Shown here one piece after another: positions 8,751 to 18,266 of a stretch of 48,051 bases of DNA; the first letter of the stretch is position 1; each line of letters starts with the position of its first letter. The translations under genes were made by a program, and so were the position numbers. The stretch is taken from NCBI GenBank assembly GCA_002887195.1, contig PJAB01000070.1, positions 1-48,051 of the forward strand, written 5' to 3'. Origin of the DNA: Chrysochromulina parva. Taxonomy: Eukaryota > Haptophyta > Prymnesiales > Chrysochromulinaceae. The notes beneath the pieces are model-generated. The model was not told the DNA's origin. It saw nothing but the letters and a program-made list of their open reading frames with translations, and did no database searches.

Positions 8751-10982
8751 ATGATCGCTGCGGTGAAGACGTCATACAAGCCGCATAAGACAACACGTCC
8801 CGACTTTGGGCTGCCAGATGAGGACTCGCTCTTCCGCGTGCCGCATTGGATGCACGACTCATCCCATGTTGGTATCGGCGAGAAGGTAATTGATGATACG
8901 CTCCAAGCTGCAACGGCTCGGTACGTGACGGCGGCACAAAATCATCCCTTAGCGCCAACGACGCTGACACGCACCGTTGGATGGGAGACGAACGCGGGTC
9001 GGCCACGTTCGTCTCAGTCCGTGCGCGTGCAGAGACTTGTGGAGCCAACGCGTCCGCAGTCGGCCGTCATGCTGAGCTCGTCACCGCGCCGGTCGCAACC
9101 TATTCAACTGGTGTCCCATAAGGTGTCCCAAGCGGCAACCGTCAAGCCTGCAGCTTGGGCCGGGGCCGCCTCTGCCTTGGCGACACCCCTTGCCGTGCGC
9201 ATTCCCGGCAAACCAAACTCAGCAAGAAGTTACTTTCCACCAACGGCAATACAATCGCCTCCGCGATTTGCAAGTGGTTCTGCACCAGAGCATGAGCGGC
9301 AGCTACTTTCCGGTGCCATGGGCATCGCCACCAAAGCAGGACCAGGCGCAGCAGATGCCACCGAGTCGCCAGCCCCTGTGCACACGAAGCCACGCAAGCT
9401 GCAGCTCGATAGTACCGGCTACCGCAAGCTCCTCTATCAGCGGCAGCAGCCCCCCGGGCTCGGCAGGTCGGCACTGATGAAACTGCCGTCACCTCTGGAA
9501 GGGCTGAAGCCCGTCCATTCCGATAACTTCGAGTTGTTCTCCACGCTGCGGCGAGCGCCGTTGCTGCGCTACCTCGACGATATTCAGCTGTCCGAGCTTG
9601 TACGACTCGGGCGTCGCAAGTTCTATCCTCGGTACTCGATCCTCCTGCGCGAGGGCACGATCGGCACTCAGCTCGTCGTGCTCCTCTCCGGCCAGGTGCA
9701 TGCACTCGCCACCTCATATGGAGCGAGCGCGCATCCGACGAGTACGCAGCCCACCACCCATGAGCGGGGTGCATGCTTCGGAGCGCCTGGCCTTGTGGTC
9801 GGCATGAGCCATGACAACACCGTCATCGCCCTCTGCCCGTGCGAAGTCCTCATCCTTGAGCGCTCCTGCCTATTTAAGCAGGCACCTGCAGGCATGCACC
9901 AGCAGGCACGGTTACTCGAGGAAGCATCCTTCGATGTGCACCTTCGCACGCCCGCCACAGGTACGCAGGGAGTCCCCACGCCACTCATGCAGGCCATCCA
10001 ACTGCAGCGCGAGTGGACCGAGTTGCGGCTCTTCGTCTTCGTGCGGCTTCTCGAGAACGTACCCTTCTTCTCGAGCCTCGACAGAGCGCGACGCGAGGCG
10101 GTGGCTGAGCTGCTCGATCTCGAGATCCACGACGCGGGCGCGGTACTCTTCCGCGAGAATGACATTGGAGGGCAATTCTACCTCAACTTCTCTGGCTTGG
10201 TCGAGATTGTCAAGATTAGCGGACGCGACGCGAGCGGCAGCTCTCGCTACACGACGATCGCGCAGGTGACGCACAGCACGAGCCGCCCCTGGTTTGGCGA
10301 GATGGCCATCTGGCTGAACAAGCCTCGGCAGGGCACCGCTGTCGTCGGCGAAGGCGGCGCGCGCCTCCTCACGATCAGCTCCGCCTGCTTTGAGACCTTC
10401 GTAGCTCTATGTCCCGACTTTCGGACCTTCATCAACAAGAGCCAATCCCAGGTGGTCGCCTACGCAAGCGCGAACCCAGAGGGTGTGACGCGCGAGCAGA
10501 GCGCGAGAGAGGAGAAGGCGGCTATCACGCAAGTGAGCATCGGCGTCGCTTGGAAGTCCGACGGTGTCCTCGGAGGCCTCGGGCAGGAGGTAGACGGCGA
10601 GCGATGCTTCTTCGCCGAACGGTGGGAGCGCATGGTCGCTGAGATGCTCTTCCGGCTCGACGAGTATACGAAGCAAGCGTCGACGGTCTCATTGAACGTC
10701 AAGGACTACCCGCCCTTGGATGACTCGCCAGTGTTGAGCGATCTGCCCCCCAGCGATGACTGGCAGCTCTCCATAGCTCGCACCTCCCTTTGGTCTGAAG
10801 TTATCGCTGGTGACTGGCGGCTCCCTGAGGCTTGGCGGGTCCCGCCAAACTTAACGTCGATCAGCAGTCGTGGTGAGCGACAGTGCGCAAGCGTGGTGCA
10901 GGAGGAACCGGGCAAACAAGCCCGAGGTATGAGGCTGGGGCTGGAGCGCTCGCCTCTCATTAGCCCGCGCGGTGATCGGTGA
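8751..10982 (+). CDS. Tandem cyclic-nucleotide-binding domain protein
   Basis: 743 residues. The first ~255 are disordered (Ser/Pro/Arg-rich). Two cNMP-binding beta-barrels follow at about 260-370 and 430-560. The second has a good phosphate-binding cassette: FGEMAIWL at 515-522 and the Arg of PRQGTAV (R526), which would contact the cyclic phosphate. The first cassette (GACFGAPGLV) lacks the Glu-x-Ala pattern and the Arg, so it is probably degenerate. No kinase, channel or GEF domain is attached, so it resembles stand-alone two-cNBD proteins of protists, some of which belong to cilia or act as PKA-R-like regulators; no dimerisation/docking domain is evident. cAMP/cGMP sensing is an inference. 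Read as one exon. Confidence 0.85.
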   Translation: MIAAVKTSYKPHKTTRPDFGLPDEDSLFRVPHWMHDSSHVGIGEKVIDDTLQAATARYVTAAQNHPLAPTTLTRTVGWETNAGRPRSSQSVRVQRLVEPTRPQSAVMLSSSPRRSQPIQLVSHKVSQAATVKPAAWAGAASALATPLAVRIPGKPNSARSYFPPTAIQSPPRFASGSAPEHERQLLSGAMGIATKAGPGAADATESPAPVHTKPRKLQLDSTGYRKLLYQRQQPPGLGRSALMKLPSPLEGLKPVHSDNFELFSTLRRAPLLRYLDDIQLSELVRLGRRKFYPRYSILLREGTIGTQLVVLLSGQVHALATSYGASAHPTSTQPTTHERGACFGAPGLVVGMSHDNTVIALCPCEVLILERSCLFKQAPAGMHQQARLLEEASFDVHLRTPATGTQGVPTPLMQAIQLQREWTELRLFVFVRLLENVPFFSSLDRARREAVAELLDLEIHDAGAVLFRENDIGGQFYLNFSGLVEIVKISGRDASGSSRYTTIAQVTHSTSRPWFGEMAIWLNKPRQGTAVVGEGGARLLTISSACFETFVALCPDFRTFINKSQSQVVAYASANPEGVTREQSAREEKAAITQVSIGVAWKSDGVLGGLGQEVDGERCFFAERWERMVAEMLFRLDEYTKQASTVSLNVKDYPPLDDSPVLSDLPPSDDWQLSIARTSLWSEVIAGDWRLPEAWRVPPNLTSISSRGERQCASVVQEEPGKQARGMRLGLERSPLISPRGDR

Positions 10983-11157
10983 TGGGGCTAGGTGGGTTCG
11001 GTTGGGGCTCGGGCGTTGCGTTGAGGGTCGGGTGACGAAAGATAACGACCGTATTGTACTACGTATAGCTGTACACGGCACACATTCCCAACCATCTAGA
11101 GAAAGCATAGAGACAAGAGAGAGAAAGTAGCTCTGAGTAGCTCTCGACGGAAAACGT

Positions 11158-13086
11158 TCAATTATATTCAACCGCCACAGCTACCGACTCTGCAAGGCTG
11201 ATCGTGGCGTGCTGCCACTGCGACGGCACGTATAACACATCACCCGGCCTCTGAATCACGTCGAGCCACGGCGGCAAAGGTTCGCTGCCTACAAGCGCGG
11301 CCCGGTGTCGGGGATCCGCGCTTCCATGCCGAAGGGTGGAGAAGTATTCCAGCGCTGGTTGCAGCGTGAAGGTGGCGTGAGCTGGTGGGACGAGGGCCCA
11401 GCGCCGTATGCCCACCACAAGAGCATTGTACGCCGTGCCATGGAAGTGAGGGTGGGCTCCTGCCAGGGCAGGGGAGACGGAGAGCTGTTGCAAAACGGCG
11501 CCGTCGACGCCGCCGGGCAGGCCGTCGACGCGCAGTACGGCTGGATGGGGCGTCACGTCCTCGCCCAGCGACGTGCTCAGCAGCCGTCCGCCATCGAAGA
11601 CGAAAGGCGGCGGCTGTGACGCGCCCCTCGGCGTTCTTGTGCTGTTCTCGTCGGTGCCTGCCTCGACGAGCATGCTCTCCAGAAAGTCGGCGAGAGTGGG
11701 CCGCGCCCTGGCGGCCCCGCCAACCCCAGGCTGGTATGGCATCGAGGAGAGATCGACTTGCAGCCTGCCTGCCTCACTCGTTCGGAGATACGATCTGGTC
11801 CATCGTCGGGAGGGCGATGCGAGGGCGGCCCACGCCGCGGTGGCGTTGCTGAGGAGCACAGGCTGCCCTCTCGATTCGAACCGTTCCACAAAGTCTGCAC
11901 GTGTCAGCTGCCGCGCGTCCAATACGGGCACCTGTGCCACCGGGGGGTGCGCGAAGCGCGCGCCTGCGTCACTGAGTCCTGCGAGCGACGCACGCGCCAT
12001 TGTGCGCCATCCAGCCTCGCACACGCCGCCCACGACGGCGCGGCTCGCCTCTCCGGCGTCTTCGCTGTCGATGACACCGTCGGCGGCGTCGGCGTCGGCA
12101 TCGCCAGCATCGACTGCGCTGGAGGTGGAGGCGCTGGAGGTGGAGGCGCTGGAGGTGGAGGCCCCAGGTCCAATGTTGTTCTCCCAGAGAGTGTTCACAG
12201 TGCGTCCAAAGGCATCTTTGGCCTCGAGCGCGTCCACGCCCATGGCGTCCACCCAAACGGCCAAGGCCTCGCGGTGGCCTCGCGCGGCCGTCAGGTGGCC
12301 GCAGAGTGCGCCCGACTCTTCCTCGGCTAGCCAGCCGGAGGCGCCGTGTTTGAGAAGCAGATCGATGGCGCTCGCGCGACCAGCTCGGCAAGCGTGGTGC
12401 AGCGGCGAGAGACCCCGCCCATCTCGCGAATCGAGCCATGCTGTACCGAGCGCCGAGCCATGCTCCAGAAAGGCAGCCAGGTCGTCCGCCCCGATCGCCA
12501 TGTTCAAGTTACGGACGCTCACGTGCCCGCCGGCGAGAGGTATCGACACCCCGATATGTTCGCCAGCTATTGCAATACTCGCCGGATCATCGCCCAGCAG
12601 CAAGCGCCGCGCGATGCCGGGCGCTTTGGCCTGCGCCGCCGAGTGCAAAAGTGTTTGGCCGTACGTGTCGTGTTCGGCGAGGCAACCGAGCGCAGCGTCC
12701 CGAGACATGCTTTGGAGCAAGAGCGACATGGACTTGATGAGACGGTAGTGAGCCGCATCAAAGATCGGGCATCCACGTGCCGCGCTGCCCTCGGCACTAA
12801 GGAGAAGGCGCAGGATCTTGTGACGGTTATCAAGGGCGCGCTGCAAGTCAGCCGGGGTACTCTTTAAAGCCGACAGAGGGCCTGGTTGCGATACAAGCAA
12901 AAACTCCGCATGCAAGGCGCGGTGAATGATTGTCATTTCCTGCTTGTCAGCTGTGCTCGCGATGAGTGTGCTCCAGGATCCACTCCCTGCCATAGCCATG
13001 GACTCAAGGAGCCCGACGTCACCACGCAGCACGGCGATGCTCAGGGCCTGCTGCTGACGTCGCATCGTCGACGCGGTCGTCGGCAT
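11158..13086 (-). CDS. Ankyrin-repeat plus JmjC/cupin-8 oxygenase
   Basis: 642 residues. The N-terminal half has ankyrin repeats (YGQTLLHSAAQA, then LSPLHHACRAGRASAIDLLL). A Ser/Thr/Ala linker with three ASTSS units leads to a JmjC (cupin-8, Fe/2OG) domain at about 395-642. It includes the usual entry motif (RGQPVLLSNA), the core YNALVVGIRRWALVPP, and a C-terminal RPGDVLYVPSQWQHATISL with the distal His at 626. The first metal-ligand motif reads HPHFHG (545-550) where family members such as JMJD6 have His-x-Asp, so the acidic ligand appears replaced by His or shifted. It could still bind metal with altered activity. Expected to be cytosolic or nuclear. Its start lies only 219 bases from the ABC transporter's stop. 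Confidence 0.82.
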   Translation of the reverse strand: MPTTASTMRRQQQALSIAVLRGDVGLLESMAMAGSGSWSTLIASTADKQEMTIIHRALHAEFLLVSQPGPLSALKSTPADLQRALDNRHKILRLLLSAEGSAARGCPIFDAAHYRLIKSMSLLLQSMSRDAALGCLAEHDTYGQTLLHSAAQAKAPGIARRLLLGDDPASIAIAGEHIGVSIPLAGGHVSVRNLNMAIGADDLAAFLEHGSALGTAWLDSRDGRGLSPLHHACRAGRASAIDLLLKHGASGWLAEEESGALCGHLTAARGHREALAVWVDAMGVDALEAKDAFGRTVNTLWENNIGPGASTSSASTSSASTSSAVDAGDADADAADGVIDSEDAGEASRAVVGGVCEAGWRTMARASLAGLSDAGARFAHPPVAQVPVLDARQLTRADFVERFESRGQPVLLSNATAAWAALASPSRRWTRSYLRTSEAGRLQVDLSSMPYQPGVGGAARARPTLADFLESMLVEAGTDENSTRTPRGASQPPPFVFDGGRLLSTSLGEDVTPHPAVLRVDGLPGGVDGAVLQQLSVSPALAGAHPHFHGTAYNALVVGIRRWALVPPAHATFTLQPALEYFSTLRHGSADPRHRAALVGSEPLPPWLDVIQRPGDVLYVPSQWQHATISLAESVAVAVEYN

Positions 13087-13259
13087 TATTTTGCGAAGGC
13101 CGAACTCCTTGGAAGAGACCTATGTCACCTTTGGCACCTTCGCGAGCTGAGCTGCCGCGTGGCCGGGCGTGCTTCAGGAGCGACGCGTTCGGCAACTTGC
13201 GCGATCCGGCTCGTCGCGCGCCGCGCGTGGCGCGCGGGCAAACTTTGCCAAATGGTCGC

Positions 13260-13267
13260 TACCGGTA
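13260..13267. promoter_or_regulatory. TACCGGTA palindrome upstream of ankyrin-JmjC gene
   Basis: An 8-base palindrome 174 bases upstream of the ATG at 13086. The same octamer bounds or sits inside the repeats upstream of the OGFOD3-like and esterase genes (6700, 6865, 27242, 27361). It may be chance here. Confidence 0.25.
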
Positions 13268-13305
13268 CATGTTTCCCTTGTAAAAGTTGGCAAAGTTCCC
13301 TGACT

Positions 13306-16300
13306 CTACTGCACCGGCGCTAACCTCGATTTGGCCGCGGCACGCAGCCGCTCCGCTGCCGCGCCGGTCCCGACGAGCGCCGAGAACATCGACTCGGGCC
13401 GCTCGAGCAATTCGGCTGGCCGACCCGACTCGGCGACGCAGCCCGCAGCCATGAGGAGGAGGAGGTCGTAGTCGATGATGGTATCGAGCCGATGGGCAAT
13501 GGTCAAGATCGTCGAGTGCGGGAAGCGGCTGCGTAGCACGCGCTGGATCACGGCGTCGGTTGCAAAGTCGACATTCGCCGTGGCTTCGTCCAGTAGGAGA
13601 AGTTTCGACCCGCGGAGCAGCGCACGGGCGAGCATGACGAGCTGCCGCGTGCCACTCGAAAGATTGGCTCCGGCCTCCGCCACCTGATGGTGGACTCCCT
13701 CACCACTCCCGGCGAGCCGATGCCAGTCGACCTCGGCAAGCACAAGCTCGAGCTCTGCGTCGGTGTGCTCCCCAAATGGGTCCAAATTCGAGCGTAGCGA
13801 GCCGGTCCACAAGATGGCGTCCTGGGGGATGAAAGTGATGGCGCGTCGGAGCGTACGCAGCCCGAGAGTGCTGATGTCGACGCCGTCGATGGTGATGTGC
13901 CCCGACGAGAGGGGTGTGAGCCGCAGTAGTGCCACCGAGAGCGAAGACTTACCTGCAAGCAGCAGTAGCACTCAGAGGCACTCAAGAGGCACTCAGCGTC
14001 ACTCAAGTGGCACTCAAGTGGCACTCAGGTGGCACTCAGGTGGCACTCAGAGGGAAGTCTCACCCGCGCCGCTGCGCCCGACGACGGCGGCCTTGATGCC
14101 CCCTGTGAAGGCAAAGTCCGCACCGTCGAGGGCAAGGGGAAGCCCCGGCCGGTAGCGCATGCGCACCTCTGCAAAGCGCACGGCCGCCGCCTCAGGCCAA
14201 CCGCGCTGTATGAGTGCAGCGTCCGTTGGCTCCGTTGCTGCGGCCTCTTGGGGCAGCTTTGTGTAACTCAGCGCGCGCTCGACGCTCACAAAGTTGTTTT
14301 GGACCTCCGCCCACATGCGGAAACCCCATTGAAAGAGGGAGGTGGTCTGCACCACGTAGGTGAGCGAGAGTGCCGCGATCGACGGTTCACCTAGGGCCTC
14401 GCGGAAGATGATCACGCACAGCGCGACCGAGAGCGTGATGCAGCAGGTAAGCACGTCGAGCCGCGCGGCGAACCAGCGGTTGGAAGCCGTCCACAGAAAG
14501 TGGGCTCGGTGGTTGAGGTCGAGCCGTTGGACCAGGCGGGCTTCGAACTCGCGCTGAAGCCCAAACGCACGGATCGAGGTGACGCCCTGCAACGTCTCGG
14601 TGTAGAGGCTGAAAAGCGGGCCGGACGAGGCTTTTTCGATGCGCTTCAGCTGGTTGGCCGTCAATTGCAAGTAGTTCGTCAGCTCTCGAAAGACATAGAA
14701 CACCACGGGCGCGATCGTGAGCGCGGCGGGCGCGGCGATGGCCGAGACGATCACGGCCGAGCTCACAATCGTCAGGCACTTGAGGAATCCAGCGAGCGCG
14801 ATGGGCAACAGCTCGTCGAGCGTATCCATATCCTTCGAGAAGACGTTGAGGAGTAGCCCGAGAGGACTCGTGTCGAAGAAGCTCTTGGGCGCGCGTAGCA
14901 CGCGAGCAAGCACTTCGGCGTGGATGCGCGATGCGGCCGAGATGACGCGAGTGAACGAGAGCGCGTAGGCGACGCCGAGGCCAACTGTCGTGCCGGTGAG
15001 CCCCGCGTACAGCGCCGCGCCCTCGATGCGCTGTCCGAAGGTGATCCAACGGCCGAGAGACCAGTCCGCAAGCGCACGGCACACGGCGAGGCAAAGGAAA
15101 GTCAGGGTGATCGCGAGGCACCCCAAGCCGCCCAGATGGCGCAAGTAGAAGCGCCTCGCCTCCCCCGGCTGGTTAGCACGCCCCATCTCCGCGGCGCTTG
15201 CTCCGGCGGACCCTGAGCTGGGCGAGCCAGCGGCTGGCTTGCCGGCCATCGCTGTCGACGAGCCGGCTGGCATTGCAGCCGCCTCTGAAGGAGCCGATGG
15301 AAGAACGCCCGCAGCTGCCTTGGGCGGCGCGAGCATGCTCAAAGGCTTGGTGGCTGTTGCTTTCGCATCAGGCTCAACGGCTGCAGGTGTTGCATCGGGC
15401 GCCGCTTCGAGCTCAACGGATGCAGGTTTTGTATCGGCCGGACTCAGAGCAGGCGTGGGATGTCCAGCGGCGAGGAGCAAGCCCTGGGCGGCGAGGTCTG
15501 CCGGTGTGCCCTGTGCAAGAACCCGCCCATGAGCGAGCAAGACAACCTGGTCGGCGAGCTCATGTACGAACTGGAGCTGATGCGACGCGAGCACCACCGT
15601 GCAGCCGAGCGTACGCCGTGCGACGCGAAGGAGCGCCACGTCGACCAGATGGTGCGCCATGTGCATGTCCACCGCACTCAGAGGGTCGTCCAGCAGCAGC
15701 AGCGCCGGCTTGCCATACAGCGCGCGTGCCAGCGAGATTCGCGCCTTCTGGCCCCCAGAGACGGTGACACCTCTCTCTCCGATCTCGGTCCGGTCGCCTG
15801 TGGGGAAGCTGGCGAGGTCGACCCCGAGGCAGACACACCCGAGCACCTCGGAATACCAAGCTTCGTCAAACGCACGCCCAAGTAGGATGTTGTCTCTAAC
15901 AGACGCGTTCACGATCCAGGCGTGCTGTGGCACGTAGCCGATGCCACCCTCGGTGGACACGCGCAGGCCTCCCGAGCACACGAGCATCTCGCCGAGCAGC
16001 AGCTGGAGCACCGAGCTCTTGCCGCTTCCTACCTCGCCGATGAGCAGGCACAGCTGCCCCGCCTTGACGCTCATGCTGAGATTCGTCAGAGCAAAAGGCT
16101 CTTCGCCGTCCGCGGCGCTGGTGCTAGCACTGGCACTGCCGTTGGTGTTGGCAGCGTCGGACGAGGTACCATTAGCGGTGGCAGCATCGGAAGAGGTGCC
16201 GTTGGCAGTAGCCGCGGAAGCGCCCACAAGAACTTCAACCCTCGGGAGCTCGGTTTGCGAGATCGGGAGCTCGGTTTGCGAGGTCGGGAGCTCGGTTTGC

Positions 16301-17777
16301 CTGCTCTCTTCAGAACCCTCTGCCGATGCCGCCACGGGCCCTGGCTTGGCCGGATCGGCTGGCTTCTTGGGTGACCGGGTGACTTCGACGCCAGCCCTGG
16401 ACGTGGCTACCGTAGTCGACGGGCGCTCAAGAGTCCAAGTGGCCGTCACCGCGTCCAACCTGATCATCTCACCCTGCAAGGCCTGCTGGAGTTTCCAGAA
16501 GGCGTGGCTCAATAGCGGCGGCGTGGCACAGCCCGTCGCCTCCGGCAGCAGCAAGAAGCGCTCACAGCGCCGGAAGGAGACGCTTGCTTCGTCAAAGGAC
16601 TTGACCGCGCGCGGGAACACGTTGAACTGCTTCACGAGCACATTGCAGAGGCCGAGGACTGCATATGCGCGCTCGATGCTCAGGGCGGCGCTCTCGCGCG
16701 CATCATCGATGGCATAGCGGGTGACAAGCACAAGGAAGGTGGCCAAGCCAGGCGCGAAGAAGATCAGCGCCTCGAGCGTCGAAAGCAGCGCGAGGCCACG
16801 CCAGATCAGACGTTCCTCGGAGGCCCGGAGCTTCTGCACGCGACGTGCGAGCGCATCCTCCCACGCGTTCACCTTGAGCGACTCGCTGCCCGCGAGCACG
16901 TCGTGCATGAGCTTAACACGCTGGTCCGTCTGGCGCGCAATGTGCGAGCGCAGCCCGGCGATCTTGCTGCCCACGTACCTGTGGGGAGAAGGGAGGGGCG
17001 CCGTGGTGAGCACTTGCATGCGAGTGCAGCCCGGCGATCTGGCTACCCAAATCCGGCGATCTCGTACCGCTGCATGTAGAAGATGACTACGAGGAAGGCG
17101 AGCCCGGGGAAGGTAGCCACGTCCACCAATAGGTAGAGCATCACGCCTAGGATGAAGACGCACAGCGGAGCGTACCAAAGCAGATGGAAGAATGTGAACG
17201 ACATCTCGAGGCGATTGACGTCCACGGCGACGAGATTGGTCGCCGATGCCGCGCTCGTTTGGAGCAGCGCCGCATTGCCCAGCTGCAGTGTCTTTGCATA
17301 CACAGCGGCGCTCAGGGCGATACGCGCGCGCATGCCCACTCGCGCGCCACCCCAAAGCACCTGCTGGATGGAGACGGCGGCGGCAAGCGCGGCGAAGCTG
17401 AGCAGAATCGCGAGCCCATAGAGCCACGCGAGGTCGTCGAAGGTGCCCAGGCGCATCGCACGCACGAGCGCCGCTATGATGAGGGGCTGCGAGAAGTTGG
17501 CGACCGCGTCAATGAGGTTCCATAGACCGATGAGGTAGAAGCGCGGCGAGAGCAGCCCGATGATGGTCTGTCGCAGTGCCCTGCCACTGCCGTCGGCGTT
17601 TGCTGCGCGCAGCGCCCACCTCAAACGGAAGGCCTCTAGCATCTCGGCTGCGCTGTCCTCGGGCGGCAGTGCGGGCAGCGTGTCCGCCTCAATCTTGCCT
17701 CGCCGGCGCATGATGGGCGACATCCAGAAGTGGTAGAGCTCGGAGAGCACCCCAATGCGCAGACGTACGATCGGCAT
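13306..17777 (-). CDS. ABCC/MRP-type full ABC transporter, three exons
   Basis: Exons 17777-17068, 16978-14064 and 13952-13306 join in frame to 1423 residues. The N-terminus ([16 protein letters not shown]) is typical of MRP proteins without the extra TMD0 bundle. Then come TMD1, NBD1, a Ser/Ala-rich linker, TMD2 and NBD2. NBD1 has Walker [10 protein letters not shown], signature VSGGQ and Walker [11 protein letters not shown]. Splicing restores NBD2 Walker A as GRSGAGKSS, followed by [20 protein letters not shown], a slightly off-consensus signature LSSGTRQ and Walker [14 protein letters not shown] splice joins MQR to [10 protein letters not shown] at the conserved MRP position. Expected to export organic anions or conjugates from the cytosol or into a vacuole. 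Start chosen at the first Met before the conserved MRP N-terminus; an additional 5' exon cannot be excluded. Confidence 0.9.
13953..14063 (-). other. Minisatellite intron interrupting NBD2 Walker A
   Basis: 111-base GT-AG intron (donor GTGAGA, acceptor TTGCAG) splitting the Gly codon of GAG|GKS in the P-loop, phase 1. Most of it is about eight units of an 11-base repeat (TGAGTGCCACC and variants). Splicing is required: the unspliced frame stops right after GAGETSL. Confidence 0.9.
16979..17067 (-). other. ABCC intron carrying an introner-like word and exon echo
   Basis: 89-base GT-AG intron (donor GTACGA, acceptor CCACAG). It consists of a partial copy of the following exon (17021-17047 matches exon 16945-16971 at 24/27), the dispersed 24-base word (16998-17021) and a pyrimidine tract. 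Confidence 0.88.
16998..17021 (-). repeat. Dispersed 24-base intronic word, copy 1
   Basis: In gene sense it begins GCATGCAAGTGCTCACC and ends ACGGCGC. It is identical over 24 bases to MSH6 intron 32231-32254 and matches 23/24 the reverse complement of GH127 exon 46774-46797. Confidence 0.92.
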
Positions 17778-18266
17778 TGTGCGGCACACCTTACATGACC
17801 CCAAACGAGACACGTAGCATGCGCGCGCTGGCGGCGTTGAGGATGGTCTGGGCGTCGGCGGTTTGGATGGCGGTGGAGATGATGTGTGAACGTGAACACG
17901 ACACACTGTCATATTTGCGGCCCCCTGAGCCCTGTGCTCAGAGATATGGAAGCAGCTTGAAATCACGTGTCTGATTCTACCGGAACCGTTCATTCTATCC
18001 CCAAATACAATTGTAATCGTCTACATGTGTACTCAGTTCATGTTGTAGGCCCCATATTATCGTCTACAAGCAAGCAACGTCTACATGTGAACTTCAGTTC
18101 ATATTGTAGAGGCTCCTTTCCCTTGTATCCTGGAAAAAGATAGAGAAAATAGACGCTCTGAAAATAGATGCATATAGCCCCCACAGTGCGTTCCGGGTAC
18201 ATAGAAGCGTCCCATGCCTTTTTTGGTCTGCGCCACTCGGTGCCCTGATTCCCGACGTTCTCGACA
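17778..18266. promoter_or_regulatory. Bidirectional promoter with tandem palindromes
   Basis: Separates the divergent ABCC (minus) and amine oxidase (plus) starts. It is markedly AT-richer than its surroundings and holds the two palindromic copies at 18018-18049 and 18078-18110. No gene seen. Confidence 0.5.
18018..18110. repeat. Two direct copies of an imperfect palindrome
   Basis: Copies at 18018-18049 and 18078-18110 both start CGTCTACATGTG and end near TTGTAG. Each half is nearly the reverse complement of the other (TCTACATGTGAACT against AGTTCATATTGTAGA), so each could form a ~14-base-pair hairpin or bind a dimeric factor. Confidence 0.75.
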
